DNA of 64,000 bases from MRBY01 sp943371005 (lineage in GTDB: Bacteria > Cyanobacteriota > Cyanobacteriia > Cyanobacteriales > MRBY01). The position numbers and the translations under genes are program-made. Location of the stretch: assembly GCA_943371005.1 (NCBI GenBank), contig CALRTB020000016.1:1-64000 (forward strand), read 5' to 3'. The notes under the pieces are model-generated. The model saw only the letters and a list, made by a program, of their open reading frames with translations. It ran no database searches and had not been told where the DNA came from. This document shows positions 52,183 through 60,759 of this stretch, one piece after another. The stretch's first letter is position 1. Each line of letters begins with the position of its first letter.

Positions 52183-55100
52183 ATGGCTACCAATACAATT
52201 GCCACCCTCGATGCGAACGAAGCCGTCGCCAAAGTTGCCTACAAATTAAATGAAGTAATCGCCATTTATCCCATCACCCCCGCTTCACCGATGGGCGAAT
52301 GGGCCGATGCCTGGGCCTCCCAAGGACAGCCAAATCTCTGGGGAACAGTGCCCAGCATCATCGAAATGCAGAGTGAAGGGGGAGCCGCCGGAGCCGTCCA
52401 CGGTTCCCTGCAAACGGGTTCTTTAACCACCACCTTTACCGCCTCCCAAGGGCTGTTGTTGATGATCCCCAACCTCTACAAAATTGCAGGGGAACTCACC
52501 TCAGCGGTGATCCATGTTGCCGCGCGATCGCTAGCTGCCCAAGCCCTTTCTATTTTTGGCGATCACTCCGATGTGATGTCTGTGCGGGGGACGGGATTTG
52601 CCCTGTTGTCCTCTGCCTCGGTGCAGGAAGCCCACGATCTGGCTCTGATTGCCCAAGCGGCGACCATGAAAGCCCGTGTGCCCTTCATCCACTTTTTTGA
52701 TGGGTTCCGCACCTCCCACGAGATTCAGAAAATCGAATTACTCGATGAATCTGTTTTACGGGAACTGATCGACGATGAAGATGTGTTTGCCCACCGTGCC
52801 CGCGCCTTAACCCCAGATAATCCCGTCATCCGTGGCACTGCCCAAAACCCCGATGTCTTTTTCCAAGCGCGGGAATCGGTCAATCCGTTCTATGAAAAAT
52901 GCGGTGCCATTGTACAGGAGATGATGGATCGCTTTGGGGCACTGACAGGACGCGCCTACAAATTATTTGAATATGTGGGTGCGCCGGATGCGACACGGGT
53001 AATTATGCTGATGGGTTCCGGTTGTGAAACCGTCCATGAAACGGTGGATTACCTCAACGCCCAAGGGGAAAAAGTGGGTGTGTTAAAAGTGCGGTTATAT
53101 CGCCCCTTTGATGGATCGGCATTAATTGCGGCGTTACCAAAAACCGTCGAAAAAATTGCTGTGTTAGACCGAACGAAGGAACCTGGTGCTAATGGTGAAC
53201 CACTCTATTTAGATGTGATTTCCGCCTTAATGGAAAGTTGGGAAGGCGCGATGCCCAAGGTTGTTGGGGGACGATATGGCTTGTCTTCTAAGGAATTTAA
53301 TCCGGCGATGGTGAAGGGGATTTTTGATGAATTAAATCAAGCAAAACCCAAGAATCATTTTACGGTGGGCATCAATGATGATGTCAGCCACACATCCCTT
53401 GAGTATGATCCGAATTTTTCGACGGAACCGGACAGTGTCGTGCGAGCAATGTTCTATGGCTTGGGTTCCGATGGCACTGTGGGCGCGAATAAAAATTCGA
53501 TCAAGATTATTGGCGAAGAAACGGATAATTATGCCCAGGGTTATTTTGTCTATGACTCGAAGAAATCGGGGGCAGTGACAGTTTCCCATCTGCGCTTTGG
53601 CCCGAATTTAATTCGCTCGACCTATTTAATTAATCAGGCGAATTTTGTCGGTTGTCACCAATGGTTATTCCTCGAAAAATTGGATGTGCTGAGTGGAGCA
53701 AAGGATGGGGCAACTTTTCTTTTAAACAGCCCCTATTCTGCGGATCAAGTATGGGATCAATTACCCCTTGAAGTCCAAGAACAAATTGTTCGTAAACATC
53801 TCAAATTTTATGTGATTAATGCGAATAAAGTTGCCCGTGAGAGTGGTATGGGGGGACGGATTAATACGGTGATGCAAACCTGTTTCTTTGCCCTCTCCGG
53901 TGTACTGCCCAAGGAAGAAGCCATTTCTAAAATTAAGGAATACATCAAGAAGACCTACGGCAAGAAAGGGGCGGATGTGGTCACCATGAATATTCAGGCG
54001 GTGGATAACACCTTGGCGAATCTGTTTGCGGTGAATGTGGGTGAAGCCAATAGCCCGATCCGTAAGCCTCCTGCCGTTTCCCCCAATGCGCCCGACTTTA
54101 TGCGCAATGTCCAAGCACCGATGTTGATCAAAGAAGGCGATCGCCTGCCGGTGAGTTGTCTGCCCTGTGATGGCACTTACCCGACGGGCACTTCTAAATG
54201 GGAAAAACGTAACGTCGCCCAATTTATTCCAGAGTGGGATCCAGAGGTTTGTATTCAATGCGGTAAATGTGTGATGGTCTGCCCCCACGCGACGATCCGC
54301 GCCAAAGTTTATGAACCCAATCTATTAGCAAATGCGCCAGAAAGTTTTAAAGCAATTGATGCGAAAGATAAGAATTTTTCGGAGCAGAAATTTACGATTC
54401 AAGTCGCTCCTGAAGACTGTACAGGCTGTGGCATTTGTGTCGATGTTTGTCCGGCGAAAAATAAGGCGCAACCCTCCAAGAAAGCGATCAATATGGTGGA
54501 ACAATTGCCCCTGCGGGAACAGGAGCGCACCAATTGGGATTACTTCCTCAGTTTGCCTTTACCGGAACGGCGCGAGTTAAAACTGAATCAAATTCGTGAA
54601 CAACAATTACAGGAGCCGCTGTTTGAATTTTCGGGCGCCTGTGCCGGCTGTGGCGAAACCCCGTACATTAAATTGGTTTCCCAACTATTCGGCGATCGCA
54701 CGGTGATTGCTAATGCGACGGGTTGTTCCTCCATCTATGGCGGCAATTTACCGACAACCCCCTACACAAAAAATGCCGAAGGTCGGGGCATTGCTTGGTC
54801 GAATTCTCTGTTTGAAGATAATGCCGAATTCGGGTTAGGGTTCCGCCTTTCTATCGATAAACAAGCCCAATTTGCAGCGGAATTATTACAACGCTTAAGC
54901 GGTGAACTCGGTGATAGTTTTGTGGGCGAATTATTGAATGCTCACCAAGCCGATGAAGCCGATATTTGGGAACAACGGCAACGGGTGCGCGAGCTAAAAA
55001 ATAAATTGGCAACCCTCAATTCTGCCGATGCCAAACAGTTAGCTTCCCTTGCGGATTATCTGGTGAAAAAATCCGTCTGGATTGTTGGCGGTGACGGTTG

Positions 55101-55719
55101 GGCCTACGACATTGGGTTTGGGGGTCTCGATCATGCGATCGCCAGCGGTAAAAACATCAATATTTTGGTGATGGATACCGAGGTTTATTCCAACACCGGC
55201 GGACAATCCTCCAAAGCCACCCCACGGGCAGCCGTCGCCAAATTCGCAGCCGGCGGGAAACCAGCCCCCAAAAAAGACCTTGGATTGATCGCCATGACCT
55301 ACGGAAACGTATATGTCGCCTCCGTTGCGATGGGAGCCAAAGACGAACACACCTTAAAAGCCTTCCTCGAAGCCGAAGCCTACGACGGGCCTTCCCTGAT
55401 CATCGCCTATAGCCACTGCATCGCCCACGGCATCAACATGCAAACCGCCATGACCCACCAAAAAGAACTCGTCGAAAGCGGTCGCTGGCTCCTGTACCGT
55501 TACAACCCTGACCTCAAAGCAGAGGGCAAAAACCCCTTGCAACTCGATAGCCGTACCCCCAAAGGCAGCGTCGAAAGCTCCATGTACAAAGAAAATCGCT
55601 TCAAGATGCTCACCATGACCAAACCCCAAGCGGCGAAGGAACTGCTCAAACAAGCCCAGAGCGATGTCGATACCCGTTGGCGAATGTACGAATACCTTGC
55701 CAATCGTCCCGAAGCCTGA
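52183..55719 (+). CDS. nifJ: Pyruvate:ferredoxin (flavodoxin) oxidoreductase
   Basis: 1178 residues, the single-chain form. It cleaves pyruvate with CoA to acetyl-CoA and CO2 and reduces ferredoxin, mainly in dark or anoxic fermentation. Visible are the N-terminal pyruvate-binding part (YPITPASPMGEWADAWAS), two 4Fe-4S motifs CIQCGKCVMVCP (about residue 689) and CTGCGICVDVCP (about 746), a third cluster with GACAGCGETPY (about 820), and the thiamine diphosphate site GGDGWAYDIGFGG to NTGGQSSK (about 972-1010). All are intact. A DHOD-like gene follows, now separated from it by an IS element. Confidence 0.97.
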   Translation: MATNTIATLDANEAVAKVAYKLNEVIAIYPITPASPMGEWADAWASQGQPNLWGTVPSIIEMQSEGGAAGAVHGSLQTGSLTTTFTASQGLLLMIPNLYKIAGELTSAVIHVAARSLAAQALSIFGDHSDVMSVRGTGFALLSSASVQEAHDLALIAQAATMKARVPFIHFFDGFRTSHEIQKIELLDESVLRELIDDEDVFAHRARALTPDNPVIRGTAQNPDVFFQARESVNPFYEKCGAIVQEMMDRFGALTGRAYKLFEYVGAPDATRVIMLMGSGCETVHETVDYLNAQGEKVGVLKVRLYRPFDGSALIAALPKTVEKIAVLDRTKEPGANGEPLYLDVISALMESWEGAMPKVVGGRYGLSSKEFNPAMVKGIFDELNQAKPKNHFTVGINDDVSHTSLEYDPNFSTEPDSVVRAMFYGLGSDGTVGANKNSIKIIGEETDNYAQGYFVYDSKKSGAVTVSHLRFGPNLIRSTYLINQANFVGCHQWLFLEKLDVLSGAKDGATFLLNSPYSADQVWDQLPLEVQEQIVRKHLKFYVINANKVARESGMGGRINTVMQTCFFALSGVLPKEEAISKIKEYIKKTYGKKGADVVTMNIQAVDNTLANLFAVNVGEANSPIRKPPAVSPNAPDFMRNVQAPMLIKEGDRLPVSCLPCDGTYPTGTSKWEKRNVAQFIPEWDPEVCIQCGKCVMVCPHATIRAKVYEPNLLANAPESFKAIDAKDKNFSEQKFTIQVAPEDCTGCGICVDVCPAKNKAQPSKKAINMVEQLPLREQERTNWDYFLSLPLPERRELKLNQIREQQLQEPLFEFSGACAGCGETPYIKLVSQLFGDRTVIANATGCSSIYGGNLPTTPYTKNAEGRGIAWSNSLFEDNAEFGLGFRLSIDKQAQFAAELLQRLSGELGDSFVGELLNAHQADEADIWEQRQRVRELKNKLATLNSADAKQLASLADYLVKKSVWIVGGDGWAYDIGFGGLDHAIASGKNINILVMDTEVYSNTGGQSSKATPRAAVAKFAAGGKPAPKKDLGLIAMTYGNVYVASVAMGAKDEHTLKAFLEAEAYDGPSLIIAYSHCIAHGINMQTAMTHQKELVESGRWLLYRYNPDLKAEGKNPLQLDSRTPKGSVESSMYKENRFKMLTMTKPQAAKELLKQAQSDVDTRWRMYEYLANRPEA

Positions 55720-55736
55720 TCGATGAAAAGTCCCCC

Positions 55737-55739
55737 TTA
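55737..55739. repeat. Target site duplication, left copy (TTA)
   Basis: TTA next to the left terminal inverted repeat of the IS element, matching TTA at 56651-56653 on the right. IS1031-type elements commonly duplicate a TNA triplet. Confidence 0.8.
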
Positions 55740-55762
55740 GAGGGTATTTATAAAGTAAACCT

Positions 55763-56206
55763 TTAGCGAATCAGGCGTTTTAACATTAAGCGAGTCATGC
55801 TGGCATAGATTGCTGCTTCAGACATCTCTGGTAACTGTTCGTATTCCTTACTCAGGCGTCGATACCAGTTCAACCAACCTAACGTCCGCTCCACAATCCA
55901 GCGCTTTGGCAAGACTTCAAACCTGGGACTCGTCCTCTTGATTACTTCTACCCTTGCTTGAATTATTAACCAAACGCCCAGGGCAAAGCGCCATCCACTG
56001 TATCCTGCATCTACCCACATGAGTTGGAGTCTTTGCAAAGTTTCCCGCTCCTGCTCCCACATCTCCATCACTGCTGCCATGGCCAAGGTTCGTTCTGAAG
56101 CATTGCCCTCCGTCACTATGACTTTGTACAACAGTCCTAAACTATCCACCAAAATGTTGCGCCGTCTCCCTTTTACCCGTTTGCCACCGTCAAATCCATA
56201 AACCTC
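55763..56206 (-). CDS. IS transposase, second frame (C-terminal part)
   Basis: The frame is open from the G5 run at 56206-56210 to the stop at 55763 and continues the first frame after a -1 shift: EVYGFDGGKRVKGRRRNILV, then the second catalytic Asp in LMWVDAGYSG and the Glu in WIVERTLGWLNWY, the DDE triad of IS5. The ATG at 56152 is probably not used as a start. In this group the two frames are usually joined by ribosomal frameshifting. Confidence 0.85.
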   Translation of the reverse strand, partial: EVYGFDGGKRVKGRRRNILVDSLGLLYKVIVTEGNASERTLAMAAVMEMWEQERETLQRLQLMWVDAGYSGWRFALGVWLIIQARVEVIKRTSPRFEVLPKRWIVERTLGWLNWYRRLSKEYEQLPEMSEAAIYASMTRLMLKRLIR

Positions 56207-56556
56207 CCCCTTTTTTCTGTCGTTTTGACTGATTGACTATCGGCAATTAAGACGCTGGGTTGTGGCTCTTTGCCGACCTGATGACGGCATTGCTCTCGTA
56301 ACTGACGATTGATATTTTCCCAAACTCCTTGCCTCTGCCATTTGCGATAGTAATAGTAGACAGTAGAGGCAGGAGGGAAATCCTTAGGGAGATACGCCCA
56401 TTGACAACCCGTTTTTAGCAGATAGAATATCGCGTTGCAGACCCTTCTCATCTCTGTGGTGCGAGGATGACCACCAGTTTTTGGCGGAGGGATCAACGGT
56501 TCAATCAAGTGCCATTCGGCATCGGTCAAATCACTGGGATAGACTTTATTCGGCAT
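56173..56556 (-). CDS. IS transposase, first frame (N-terminal part)
   Basis: 127 residues from ATG 56556 (MPNKVYPSDLTDAEWHLIEP), the N-terminal DNA-binding and first catalytic part of an IS5-family transposase: GCQWAYLPKDFPPASTVYYY and VLIADSQSVKTTEKRG with the first Asp. It runs into the second frame at a G5 run (56206-56210), where a -1 slip of a GGG codon gives GAG and the expected EVYGFDGG. Whether this is programmed or a mutation is not clear. Confidence 0.85.
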   Translation of the reverse strand: MPNKVYPSDLTDAEWHLIEPLIPPPKTGGHPRTTEMRRVCNAIFYLLKTGCQWAYLPKDFPPASTVYYYYRKWQRQGVWENINRQLREQCRHQVGKEPQPSVLIADSQSVKTTEKRGRFMDLTVANG

Positions 56557-56650
56557 CACCTCATTCCTCCGAAGGCTCTACTCCCAACCAATCTAGCTAA
56601 CTCTTCTTACCGGAACGCTCTTCCTTTATCTTTACTTTATAAACACGCTC

Positions 56651-56653
56651 TTA
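56651..56653. repeat. Target site duplication, right copy (TTA)
   Basis: TTA just outside the right inverted repeat, the partner of 55737-55739. Without the IS, the nifJ and DHOD-like genes would be about 90 bp apart. Confidence 0.8.
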
Positions 56654-56719
56654 ACAAGCTGGAGCTTTAGTGAGGAGATTTAGGGGGATATAAAACCATT
56701 AACCTACCGGAGAACCACC

Positions 56720-57736
56720 ATGGATTTAACCACACAATATTTAGGTTTGACTCTGCGATCGCCGTTAATTGTCGGAGCCGCCGCGCCCCTTACCGAAGAC
56801 ATCGACAATATTAGACACATGGAAGATGCCGGAGCCGGAGCCGTCGTTTTACATTCCCTATTTGAAGAACAAATCCGCAAAGAAAAACTCGAACTCCACC
56901 ACCATTTCACCTACGGCACAGACTCCTTTGCCGAAGCCTTAAATTACTTCCCAGAGAACGCTTCCGATGTTTTTCACGTAGGCGTTGAAACCTATTTAGA
57001 GCACATTCAAGCCGCCAAAGCCTCCGTTGATATCCCGATCATCGCCAGCCTCAACGGTTCCCACCAAGGGGAATGGGAACACACCGCCAAACTGATGGAA
57101 CAAGCCGGAGCCGATGCCATTGAATTAAACATTTACTACGTGCCGACAGATATCAATAAAAATGGTTCAGAAGTGGAATATGAATACATTCAAATTGTGC
57201 GGACGGTGCGGGAAAACTTAAATATTCCCGTTGCTGTCAAGCTGAGTCCGTTCTTTAGCAACATGGCAAATATGGCGAAGCGATTGGTTGATAATGGTGC
57301 GAATGGCTTAGTTTTATTTAATCGTTTTTATCAGCCGGACATTGATATTGAAGAATTAGAAGTGATCCCGAATTTAATTCTCAGTAGTCCGTTGGATATG
57401 CGTTTGCCGATGCGCTGGATTGCGATGCTCTATGGCCGCTTGGATGTGGATTTTGCGGCGACTAGTGGTATTCAACGGGGAACCGATGCGATCAAAATGT
57501 TAATGGCTGGGGCAAAGGTGACGGCTGTAGTGGCCACTTTATTACGCCACGGCATTCAACACATTGAAACCATGGAAACAGAAATGGTGCAGTGGCTCGA
57601 AGAACATGAATATCTTTCTTTGGAGCAACTGCGGGGCAGCATGAGCCAGATTAATTGTCCCGATGAAAGCGCCTTTGAACGCGCCCAATATATGCGAGCG
57701 ATCCAATCCTACCAACCAGAGCGACACACGCTTTGA
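56720..57736 (+). CDS. Dihydroorotate dehydrogenase-like flavoprotein
   Basis: 338 residues, TIM-barrel with features of DHOD family 1: YLGLTLRSPLIVGAAAP, IIASLNGSHQGEW, GADAIELNIYYVPTD, VAVKLSPFFSNM and a phosphate-binding C-terminal segment (AATSGIQRGTDAIKMLMAGAK). True pyrimidine DHODs have other catalytic-loop residues, and proteins of this kind are found beside nifJ in cyanobacteria, so a role in fermentative or redox metabolism is more likely than orotate synthesis. The IS element now lies between it and nifJ. Confidence 0.88.
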   Translation: MDLTTQYLGLTLRSPLIVGAAAPLTEDIDNIRHMEDAGAGAVVLHSLFEEQIRKEKLELHHHFTYGTDSFAEALNYFPENASDVFHVGVETYLEHIQAAKASVDIPIIASLNGSHQGEWEHTAKLMEQAGADAIELNIYYVPTDINKNGSEVEYEYIQIVRTVRENLNIPVAVKLSPFFSNMANMAKRLVDNGANGLVLFNRFYQPDIDIEELEVIPNLILSSPLDMRLPMRWIAMLYGRLDVDFAATSGIQRGTDAIKMLMAGAKVTAVVATLLRHGIQHIETMETEMVQWLEEHEYLSLEQLRGSMSQINCPDESAFERAQYMRAIQSYQPERHTL

Positions 57737-57742
57737 GGTTAA

Positions 57743-58333
57743 CTATTGCTGCAGGGCCTTGGCGATCGCCTTAAGGGCACGGGGGTCAGACAACATCCAA
57801 GGGTGTAAAGGTACGGGCAACTGCACGCCTGTGCCAATGGGTAGCTTCGTGCTCTTGGCGGGGACAATCATCAAATCAAAGGGAGTCCATAACCAAGTAA
57901 CCTTCACTGATTCTAGGGTAGTGGCCACATCACGGTTCAAATCCTGGAGTAAATCACTGTCAGGGCGCATCTGACGAATCCCTGGAAAGGGCAAACCATA
58001 GGCCGATAAAGTGCCATTATTGGGGGCCGAAATACTCACATAACGTTCTACCCGTTGATTGCCGCCGAGCCGTTGCAAATAGTAACGGGTCACAATTCCC
58101 CCCATACTAAATCCCACGAGATCGAACCGCTGGGTCGCGCCGAAATGTTGGTGCACATAGGCTTCAATTTGACTGGCCAAAACAGGCAGTGCTTGACGAC
58201 CATCATTGGGTTGTAGATCAAGGGCATGAATTTCCCAGCCTTGCTGACTAAGGTAGCGGGTCAAGGGTTTAAACACAGTGTGGCGGTCTAAAAAACCGTG
58301 GATTAACAACACCGGATTTGGGGGGTGGGTCAT
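57743..58333 (-). CDS. Alpha/beta-hydrolase, lipase-like
   Basis: 196 residues. The oxyanion segment LLIHGFLDRHTVF and the nucleophile elbow DLVGFSMGGIVTRYYLQRL with GFSMGG are those of small triacylglycerol-lipase-type hydrolases. A catalytic Asp is likely in the later WLWTPFDLMIVP segment and a His in VPLHPWML. It has no signal peptide. The substrate is unknown. It converges on the DHOD-like gene and diverges from the HEAT protein gene. Confidence 0.85.
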   Translation of the reverse strand: MTHPPNPVLLIHGFLDRHTVFKPLTRYLSQQGWEIHALDLQPNDGRQALPVLASQIEAYVHQHFGATQRFDLVGFSMGGIVTRYYLQRLGGNQRVERYVSISAPNNGTLSAYGLPFPGIRQMRPDSDLLQDLNRDVATTLESVKVTWLWTPFDLMIVPAKSTKLPIGTGVQLPVPLHPWMLSDPRALKAIAKALQQ

Positions 58334-58398
58334 GGTTTATTGAAAAATTCTGAGAATCTTGATTACAATTTTATTAAGAACTTTTACAAAATTTGGTT

Positions 58399-59067
58399 AT
58401 GTCTCACCCTAGCTTAGCGACACTTTCCCAACAACTCGAAAGTGAAAACTCCAAGGATCGCATGGTCGCCCTTGCCCAATTGCGGGATGTAGCCCCCCTA
58501 GAAGCGATGCCCCTTATTAAAAAAGTATTAGATGATGAGGTGCTCCAAATTCGCTCCATGGCGGTCTTTGCCCTGGGGATTAAGCAGACAGAAGAGTCCT
58601 ATCCAATTTTGATTAAGCTGCTAGAGACTGATGCGGATTATGGCATTCGGGCCGATGCGGCGGGTGCTTTAGGGTATCTCCAGGATGAGCGAGCCTTAAA
58701 ACCACTGCTGCGGGCTTTTTATGAAGATACGTCCTGGTTAGTGCGTTTTAGTGCGGCAGTTTCTTTGGGGAATCTTGGTCGTCCGGAAGCAAAAGATGCC
58801 CTGATCCAAGCCCTCGATAGTGGGGAAGCTATTTTAGAACAAGCGGCGATCGCCGCCCTGGGAGAAATTGGCGCAGTGGAGACTGTGGATCGTCTTGTGA
58901 CCTTTGTTTCCTCAGAAAATTGGCTGGTGCGACAACGCTTGGCAGAAGCCCTAGGCGTCCTCCCCTGCGAGAAAAGTCTGGCGGCGGTCAAATTCCTCGT
59001 CAAAGATGATCATCCCCAAGTGCGGGAAGCAGCCCAATATAGCCTCGACAAACTCAGTAACGCGTGA
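58399..59067 (+). CDS. HEAT-repeat protein, NblB / phycobilin lyase-like
   Basis: The ATG at 58399 (MSHPSLATLSQQLES) is preferred to an upstream TTG. About 222 residues built of five or so HEAT/PBS-lyase repeats (RSMAVFALGIKQTEESY, GIRADAAGALGYLQDERA, VRFSAAVSLGNLGRPEA, EQAAIAALGEIGAVET). It resembles NblB, which helps degrade phycobilisomes under nutrient stress, and the CpcE/F lyases. Without a chromophore-lyase partner nearby, NblB-like is the better guess. Its stop overlaps the peptidase gene start. Confidence 0.75.
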   Translation: MSHPSLATLSQQLESENSKDRMVALAQLRDVAPLEAMPLIKKVLDDEVLQIRSMAVFALGIKQTEESYPILIKLLETDADYGIRADAAGALGYLQDERALKPLLRAFYEDTSWLVRFSAAVSLGNLGRPEAKDALIQALDSGEAILEQAAIAALGEIGAVETVDRLVTFVSSENWLVRQRLAEALGVLPCEKSLAAVKFLVKDDHPQVREAAQYSLDKLSNA

Positions 59068-59600
59068 CCGGCAAAATCTTACTCACCTCCTTTCGGCCCT
59101 GGCTGGAACATCACACCTCCAACGCCTCGGATGATCTCCTCTGTCAACTCAAGGCGAAGCAGTTAGCTTTTGCGGATTTTTTATTTCTGCACCATCTGCC
59201 TGTGGAAACGGCGATCGCCAGTGAAATGACTATCCAAGCCATTGCCGATTATCAGCCGGATCTGGTGCTTTGCTGTGGTATGGCCGAAAAGCGCGATCGC
59301 CTCACGGTAGAATCCCAAGCGTTTTATCGGGGGCAGCAGTTACAAACGCGCTTGGATCTGCAGGCTCTCACGGCTCCCCTAGAATTTACAGAGATTAGCC
59401 ACGATGCCGGCAAATTTGTCTGTGAGGGACTATATTTTCAAGTGTTAAACCATCTCCAGCGGCAGCAATCCCCAGCGCGGGCTTTATTTCTCCATGTGCC
59501 CCTGCTCACAGCGGCCAATCGACAGTTAATCCTGCGAGATGTTGAAACCATGCTCCACTGGCTGCTGCCCAATGTTCTGGCTTGCCCCACTGACCCATGA
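59064..59600 (+). CDS. C15-like (pyroglutamyl) peptidase
   Basis: 178 residues from a GTG at 59064 that overlaps the previous TGA. The catalytic triad of pyrrolidone-carboxyl peptidases can be placed: Glu in GMAEKRDRLTVE, Cys in ISHDAGKFVCEGLYF and His in LFLHVPLL. The enzyme removes N-terminal pyroglutamate in the cytoplasm. The protein is a little shorter than most C15 members and the motifs are divergent, so the substrate is uncertain. It is coupled to both neighbours by overlapping codons. Confidence 0.75.
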   Translation: MTGKILLTSFRPWLEHHTSNASDDLLCQLKAKQLAFADFLFLHHLPVETAIASEMTIQAIADYQPDLVLCCGMAEKRDRLTVESQAFYRGQQLQTRLDLQALTAPLEFTEISHDAGKFVCEGLYFQVLNHLQRQQSPARALFLHVPLLTAANRQLILRDVETMLHWLLPNVLACPTDP

Positions 59601-60079
59601 CTGCCTCCAAGACCCCAAACCCAAAGACATTAAAACGTATCCGCACCCTGAGTAAGCTGCTTGACAGTGCGATCGCCATTCCGGGGACAAAGTACAAAAT
59701 CGGCCTTGATCCAATCATTGGTTTGGTGCCAGCGGTAGGAGATTACCTGAGTTTGATTCTCTCTGGCTATGTGATTTTCGAGGCGGCTAAACTGGGAGCC
59801 AAACAGGATACCCTCGTCAAAATGGCTCTCAATCTTCTTGTTGATAGCGTTGTTGGTACGGTGCCCGTGGCAGGGGATCTCTTTGATGTGGCCTGGAAAG
59901 CCAACGAAGCAAATTTAAAGCTCTTAGAACAGGATTTGCCCGATCAGACTGACCTAGACAATGCACCAATTGACTGGCGTCCCTTGATTTTAATTTTGGC
60001 GGCGATCGCCTTGGTGATTCTTTTGGGCGGCTTATTGACCCTGTGGTTGCTGAAGCTCCTTTTTAATGCCCTTGTCTAG
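59597..60079 (+). CDS. DUF4112 membrane protein
   Basis: 160 residues. The DUF4112 signature is clear: LLDSAIAIPGTKYKIGLDPIIGLVPAVGDYLS and VDSVVGTVPVAGDLFDVAWKANEANL, seen here in parts. A second hydrophobic segment near the C-terminus (PLILILAAIALVILLGGLL) gives two or three membrane helices. The function of the family is unknown. It overlaps the end of the peptidase gene by 4 bp and the stop of surE by 4 bp. Confidence 0.9.
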   Translation: MTASKTPNPKTLKRIRTLSKLLDSAIAIPGTKYKIGLDPIIGLVPAVGDYLSLILSGYVIFEAAKLGAKQDTLVKMALNLLVDSVVGTVPVAGDLFDVAWKANEANLKLLEQDLPDQTDLDNAPIDWRPLILILAAIALVILLGGLLTLWLLKLLFNALV

Positions 60080-60759
60080 ATCGAAATTTGGGTCACGGCA
60101 ATATTTCCCGAAAAACACACATCCACATCGGTACCAGCAGCCCGGGGGCGATCGGGGTAGGAACCGACATAATGAAACTGTTGATCCCGCGCTTCGTAGC
60201 GGACCTGCATTGGGTCGGTACTGCGCTCACAAAAAATAATTTCCGGGTCAGAGGCCGCTGTTAAATGGGGAAAATTCACATTCCAAAAATGCTTTTCCGG
60301 TAATTCTTGGGTCAATAATTTCGCTAACAATTTCCCCGTCCAGTGGGTCACCAGATCCCAGTCAATCTCTAGGGGGCGCTGGATGAAATGGGAAAAGGCG
60401 ATCGCCCGCTTCCCGAGGATTGTTGCCTCCCGCACCGCCGCTACTGTTCCCGATGTGTAAATATCCACGCCGAGGTTTCCCCCCGCATTCACCCCCGACA
60501 GCACCCAATCTGCATCCGCCGCAAACTGTGTGAGACCCAAGCGCGCACAATCTGCTGGTGTACCCGCCACGGCATAGGCATTGTCCGTCCGTTGCTCGAC
60601 GGGGATGGGAGCATAAACCGTAAACCGATGGCCGCATTCAGACATTTGCGTTTGGGGCGCCACTGTCACCACTTCCCTGGCGTGGGGGGCGATCGCCTTT
60701 TGCAAGGTCGCAATCCCAGGGGCATCAATCCCATCATCATTCGTTAGTAAAACGCGCAT
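60076..60759 (-). CDS. surE: 5'/3'-nucleotidase SurE
   Basis: 227 residues. SurE dephosphorylates nucleoside monophosphates and short polyphosphates in stationary phase and stress. Seen are the metal-binding MRVLLTNDDGIDAPGI, GTPADCARLGL, LSGVNAGGNLGVDIYTSGTVAAVREA (split in the sequence) and NVNFPHL, with the Asp, Asn and Ser metal ligands. Start overlaps the stop of the LivG-type gene by one base, so the two are co-translated. Confidence 0.96.
   Translation of the reverse strand: MRVLLTNDDGIDAPGIATLQKAIAPHAREVVTVAPQTQMSECGHRFTVYAPIPVEQRTDNAYAVAGTPADCARLGLTQFAADADWVLSGVNAGGNLGVDIYTSGTVAAVREATILGKRAIAFSHFIQRPLEIDWDLVTHWTGKLLAKLLTQELPEKHFWNVNFPHLTAASDPEIIFCERSTDPMQVRYEARDQQFHYVGSYPDRPRAAGTDVDVCFSGNIAVTQISI

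Larger units (their letters stand above)
55740..56650 (-). mobile_element. Complete IS5-family (IS1031-type) insertion sequence, 911 bp
   Basis: The ends are inverted repeats: GAGGGTATTTATAAAGTAAA on the left and, read inward from the right, GAGCGTGTTTATAAAGTAAA, matching at 18 of 20 positions. TTA flanks both sides as target duplication. Inside are two overlapping minus-strand reading frames for one DDE transposase. It inserted in the short gap between nifJ and the DHOD-like gene, inside a G-rich stem (CCCCCTTA before, TTTAGGGGGAT after). The intact ends and duplication suggest a recent insertion. Confidence 0.9.
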
